DNA from: Flavobacteriales bacterium UBA5869
Lineage (GTDB): Bacteria > Bacteroidota > Bacteroidia > Flavobacteriales_D > Crocinitomicaceae
NCBI GenBank assembly: GCA_002432565.1
Contig: DJFP01000202.1
Span: 1,038 to 8,928 of the forward strand
Direction: 5' to 3'
DNA length: 7,891 nt
Shown here: one piece after another, positions 5,399-7,891 of the stretch
Layout of the letters: the number at the start of each line of letters is the position of its first letter
How positions within the stretch are numbered: position 1 is the first letter of the stretch
Program-made: the position numbers and the translations under genes
Notes under the pieces: generated by a model
The model's database searches: none
Seen by the model: only the letters and a program-made list of their open reading frames with translations
What the model was told of the DNA's origin: nothing

Positions 5399-5471
5399 TT
5401 GACCCACTAGGGCTCGAACCTAGACTCTTCTGAACCAAAATCAGACGTGTTGCCAGTTACACCATGGGTCA
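5399..5471 (-). tRNA. tRNA-Gln (anticodon UUG)
   Basis: This is a 73-nt cloverleaf on the minus strand. The acceptor stem is TGACCCA with TGGGTCA (5471-5465 with 5406-5400) and the discriminator is A at 5399. The D-stem GTGT/ACAC encloses AACTGGCA. The anticodon stem TCTGA/TCAGA holds the 7-nt loop TTTTGGT, giving anticodon TTG, which reads CAA/CAG for glutamine. The T-stem CTAGG/CCTAG holds the loop TTCGAGC. U1-A72 pairing is normal for glutamine tRNAs. CCA is not encoded and must be added after transcription. It is flanked by a consensus promoter (5482-5511) and a terminator (5367-5395), so it is transcribed alone, divergent from the GT117 gene. Its 3' end is repeated at 5288-5306. Confidence 0.96.
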
Positions 5472-5481
5472 ATTGCGGTGG

Positions 5482-5511
5482 CAAAGTTAATACTAAATTC
5501 TTTCCATCCAA
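5482..5511 (-). promoter_or_regulatory. Consensus promoter of tRNA-Gln
   Basis: On the minus strand TTG (5511-5509), a 19-nt spacer, and TAACTTTG (5489-5482) exactly match the Bacteroidota promoter pattern TTG-N19-TAnnTTTG. The -7 box ends 10 nt before the first base of the mature tRNA, leaving a very short 5' leader. It is the best promoter match in the window. Confidence 0.85.
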
Positions 5512-5622
5512 GAAAAGCAGTAAAAAAAATGGTGTTTTTCAGCGAAAAAGTGGAAAAAACATTGAATTTCATCCATTTAGCATTTTTCAACATTTCTATG
5601 AGGAATCGTGCCAATATATTTA

Positions 5623-5630
5623 TAACTTCG
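5623..5630 (+). promoter_or_regulatory. Candidate -7 box of the GT117 gene
   Basis: TAACTTCG differs from TAnnTTTG at one position and ends 24 nt before the ATG at 5655. No TTG lies at the expected upstream spacing, so the call is tentative. Transcription would be divergent from the tRNA-Gln promoter, about 110 bp away. Confidence 0.3.
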
Positions 5631-5654
5631 CGAGTCAAACTTTCAAAGTAAATC

Positions 5655-7891
5655 ATGAATTACAATAAACTGAATAACCTTACAGGCTGGTTTGTTTTTT
5701 TAATCGCAACGATTGTTTATTTCCTGACCATTGAAGACACCGTTTCACTTTGGGATTGTGGGGAATATATCACAGCAGCAAATAAATTAGAAGTTGGTCA
5801 CCCTCCGGGCGCACCGTTATTCATGGTACTTGGACGTTTGTTCTCTTTCTTCGCAGAACCTGAAATGGTTGCCGTATGGATCAACCGCCTTTCGGCTTTG
5901 TGCAGTTCATTTACAATTTTATTCCTGTACTGGTCCATTACCATGTTCGGTAAGAAGATCATGCAGCGCAAGGACAGAGACTGGTCCAGAGGTGATCAGA
6001 TCGCTACTATCGGGGCGGGAGTTATCGGAGCTTTGGCTTATACCTTCTCTGATTCTTTCTGGTTCTCTGCTGTTGAAGGGGAAGTTTATGCGATGTCATC
6101 CTTATTTACTGCTGCGATTTTTTGGATGATCCTGAAATGGGATGCAGAAATGATCGGCATCAAGCACGGCGAAATCAAAGACGGAAGATCTCCGATGCGC
6201 TGGATGATCCTGATCTGGTTCATGTTCGGTCTGGCGATCGGGGTCCACTTATTGGGTCTACTTGCTGTACCGGCAATTGCTTACGTGATTTACTTTAATC
6301 TTTGGGAGAAAACAAACCTGAAGGGAATTATCCTGACAGGCTTAATTTCAGTAGTAGTTCTTGCTTTTGTTCAGGAAGGAATTATCCCGGGCTCAGTTGC
6401 TTTGGCTTCTTCTTTCGAGGTTGCTTTTGTGAATTCATTCGGATTGCCATTCTTCTCAGGAACTATTTTCTTCTTCCTTTTATTGATCGGAGCCTTTATG
6501 TGGGCTTTCAGATATGCAAAGAGAAAAGCAAAACCGATCTTAAATACCGCTTTGTGGAGTTTGGCATTCTTGTTAATCGGTTACGGATCTTTTGCAGTAA
6601 TCGTTATTCGTTCCAATGCAAACACGCCTTTGGATGAGAACGACCCTGAAAACTTAGTTACCCTGCATGCTTATTTGAAGCGTGAACAATATGGTTCCTG
6701 GCCTATCTTAAACGGAAATTACTGGAATTCACAATTGAATGATCCAAGTGAATACGAAGATGCCGCTCCTTTCTACCTGCGTCGTTTCGTGGTTGAAAAT
6801 GAGCAAACGGGAATGGATGCAAAAGCTTTCATGACTGAAAAAGAAGCTACGGACTGGGCTAAATCGAGAGGAAGAAACTATTCCGTGAAAGAGAAGTATT
6901 TCTCCAGTAACGAAAGTATCCGAAAGAACAGCAAGCAGACCTATGCTCAAAAAACGTTCTTACCGCGTATGTATTATACTTCCGGTAATCCGAATGACCC
7001 CAAGATTGCTGCTTATAAAAACTGGTCAGGTTATGACCCTACGGATGTAAGAGATTCCGATGAGAACGGTGACGACGGATTAAGACTTCCGCGCTTCAGT
7101 GAAAACATGCGTTACATGTTCAGCTACCAAATGAACTGGATGTACTGGCGTTACTTCATGTGGAACTTCTCCGGTCGCCAGAACGACTTCCAGGGCCACG
7201 GTGATGAAATGCGCGGGAACTGGATCTCCGGATTCTCATTCATCGATGATGCACGTTTGGGGAACCAGGAGCATGCACCTTACTACACATTGGAAAATCC
7301 GGCTCACAATAATTTCTGGATGCTTCCGCTTGTTTTGGGTGTGATCGGACTGATCTTCCATTTCTACAGGGCTCCGAAAGACGCATTTATCGTATTCCTA
7401 ACATTCTTCTTTACCGGTATTGCGATCGTTATTTACCTGAACCAAAAACCGTTCGAACCACGTGAGCGTGATTACGCATACGCTGCCTCCTTCTACGCCT
7501 TCGCTTTCTGGATCGGTTTAAGTGTTCTTGCGTTATACGATGCGTACAAAAACTTCCAGAAAGAAGACTGGAAGAAAATGCTGATCGGTTATGGTGCTTT
7601 GACCGGGTTCATCCTGATCTTTGCAGCTTCTGGCGGTGGTTTCATCTTGACAACCTGGTTAATCATTGCAATTATAGGTTTGGTATTGCTGGGATTAGCC
7701 TTCGGACTGCGGAAAGCGCTTCCGAACAATACAGTCGCCGCAACCTTATTTACCGTACTTACTTTATTCGTTCCTTACATTATGGGCGAGCAGGGATGGG
7801 ATGACCACGATCGTTCCAATAAGTCTTCCGCTCATGATTTAGCATACAATTACCTTCAATCCTGCGCCAAGAACGGTATCATTTTCTCTGT
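5655..7891 (+). CDS. DUF2723 / glycosyltransferase family 117 membrane protein, C-terminus missing
   Basis: This is a multi-pass membrane protein of the DUF2723 family, classed as glycosyltransferase family 117 (GT-C type). The human member TMEM260 is a protein O-mannosyltransferase, so transfer of a lipid-linked sugar to exported proteins is a reasonable but unproven role. The frame is open for 745 codons and leaves the window; family members usually have about 1000 or more. The start at 5655 gives the expected MNYNKLNNLTGW opening and first membrane segment (about 11-26). The signature SLWDCGEYITAANKLEVGHP (31-50) contains the acidic residues expected at the luminal/periplasmic active site, followed by PPGAP. 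The second signature is SAVEGEVYAMSSLF (138-151). Hydrophobic helices lie near 80-98, 117-135, 184-216, 222-240, 266-285, 299-318, 555-571, 578-595, 609-628, 642-657 and 662-709. A soluble loop of about 230 residues (320-550) lies in the middle. PFEPRERDYAYAASFYAF (599-616) and WDDHDRS (715-721) are further conserved family segments. No frameshift is seen. Confidence 0.92.
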   Translation, partial: MNYNKLNNLTGWFVFLIATIVYFLTIEDTVSLWDCGEYITAANKLEVGHPPGAPLFMVLGRLFSFFAEPEMVAVWINRLSALCSSFTILFLYWSITMFGKKIMQRKDRDWSRGDQIATIGAGVIGALAYTFSDSFWFSAVEGEVYAMSSLFTAAIFWMILKWDAEMIGIKHGEIKDGRSPMRWMILIWFMFGLAIGVHLLGLLAVPAIAYVIYFNLWEKTNLKGIILTGLISVVVLAFVQEGIIPGSVALASSFEVAFVNSFGLPFFSGTIFFFLLLIGAFMWAFRYAKRKAKPILNTALWSLAFLLIGYGSFAVIVIRSNANTPLDENDPENLVTLHAYLKREQYGSWPILNGNYWNSQLNDPSEYEDAAPFYLRRFVVENEQTGMDAKAFMTEKEATDWAKSRGRNYSVKEKYFSSNESIRKNSKQTYAQKTFLPRMYYTSGNPNDPKIAAYKNWSGYDPTDVRDSDENGDDGLRLPRFSENMRYMFSYQMNWMYWRYFMWNFSGRQNDFQGHGDEMRGNWISGFSFIDDARLGNQEHAPYYTLENPAHNNFWMLPLVLGVIGLIFHFYRAPKDAFIVFLTFFFTGIAIVIYLNQKPFEPRERDYAYAASFYAFAFWIGLSVLALYDAYKNFQKEDWKKMLIGYGALTGFILIFAASGGGFILTTWLIIAIIGLVLLGLAFGLRKALPNNTVAATLFTVLTLFVPYIMGEQGWDDHDRSNKSSAHDLAYNYLQSCAKNGIIFS

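Noticed and set aside
5102..5407. Minus-strand frame of 101 codons spanning the tRNA tail copy and repeats
   Set aside because: It begins inside the tRNA-Gln gene and reads through its terminator, the partial tRNA copy and two copies of the 15-mer. Its residues simply reflect structured repeats, and no domain is visible.

Overview
The window looks chromosomal and comes from a Bacteroidota genome, most likely order Flavobacteriales (a Fluviicola/Crocinitomicaceae-type organism is a guess). The evidence is two secreted proteins ending in type IX secretion (T9SS) type A sorting domains, a DUF2723/GT117 membrane protein of the kind common in this phylum, and promoters of the Bacteroidota type (TTG about 19-21 nt upstream of TAnnTTTG) in place of -35/-10 boxes.

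Layout. At 1-302 (minus) is the N-terminal part of thiamine-monophosphate kinase, thiL. It is divergent from a 676-residue T9SS-exported surface protein (446-2476) with a reelin-like module and a DUF7619-type repeat. A clean hairpin terminator follows, then a 519-residue T9SS-exported soluble PQQ-dependent glucose/sorbosone dehydrogenase (2569-4128). A convergent intergenic region carries hairpins, including a two-way terminator. Next are two tiny zinc-ribbon genes in divergent orientation: a 42-residue one on minus (4326-4454) and an 80-residue TFIIB-type one on plus (4601-4843). A stretch of about 550 nt without a convincing gene (4844-5398) is rich in repeats and hairpins. It borders a tRNA-Gln(UUG) gene on minus (5399-5471), which has a consensus promoter and a terminator with a GAAA tetraloop. 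Finally, at 5655 to the window end, is a DUF2723/GT117 multi-pass membrane protein, cut off after 745 residues.

The genes do not form one pathway. The two T9SS cargo genes are neighbours but are separated by a terminator. The tRNA and the GT117 gene are divergent. I see no defence system, CRISPR array or intact mobile element. The most unusual part is next to tRNA-Gln: 19 bp covering the 3' end of the tRNA (from the T-loop on) is repeated exactly 109 bp further downstream of the tRNA. Between and beyond the copies lie a nested inverted-repeat segment and a near-perfect 16-bp hairpin whose arm occurs a third time. This looks like the scar of a tRNA-targeted insertion or a dispersed repeat cassette. 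No intact protein is left in it.
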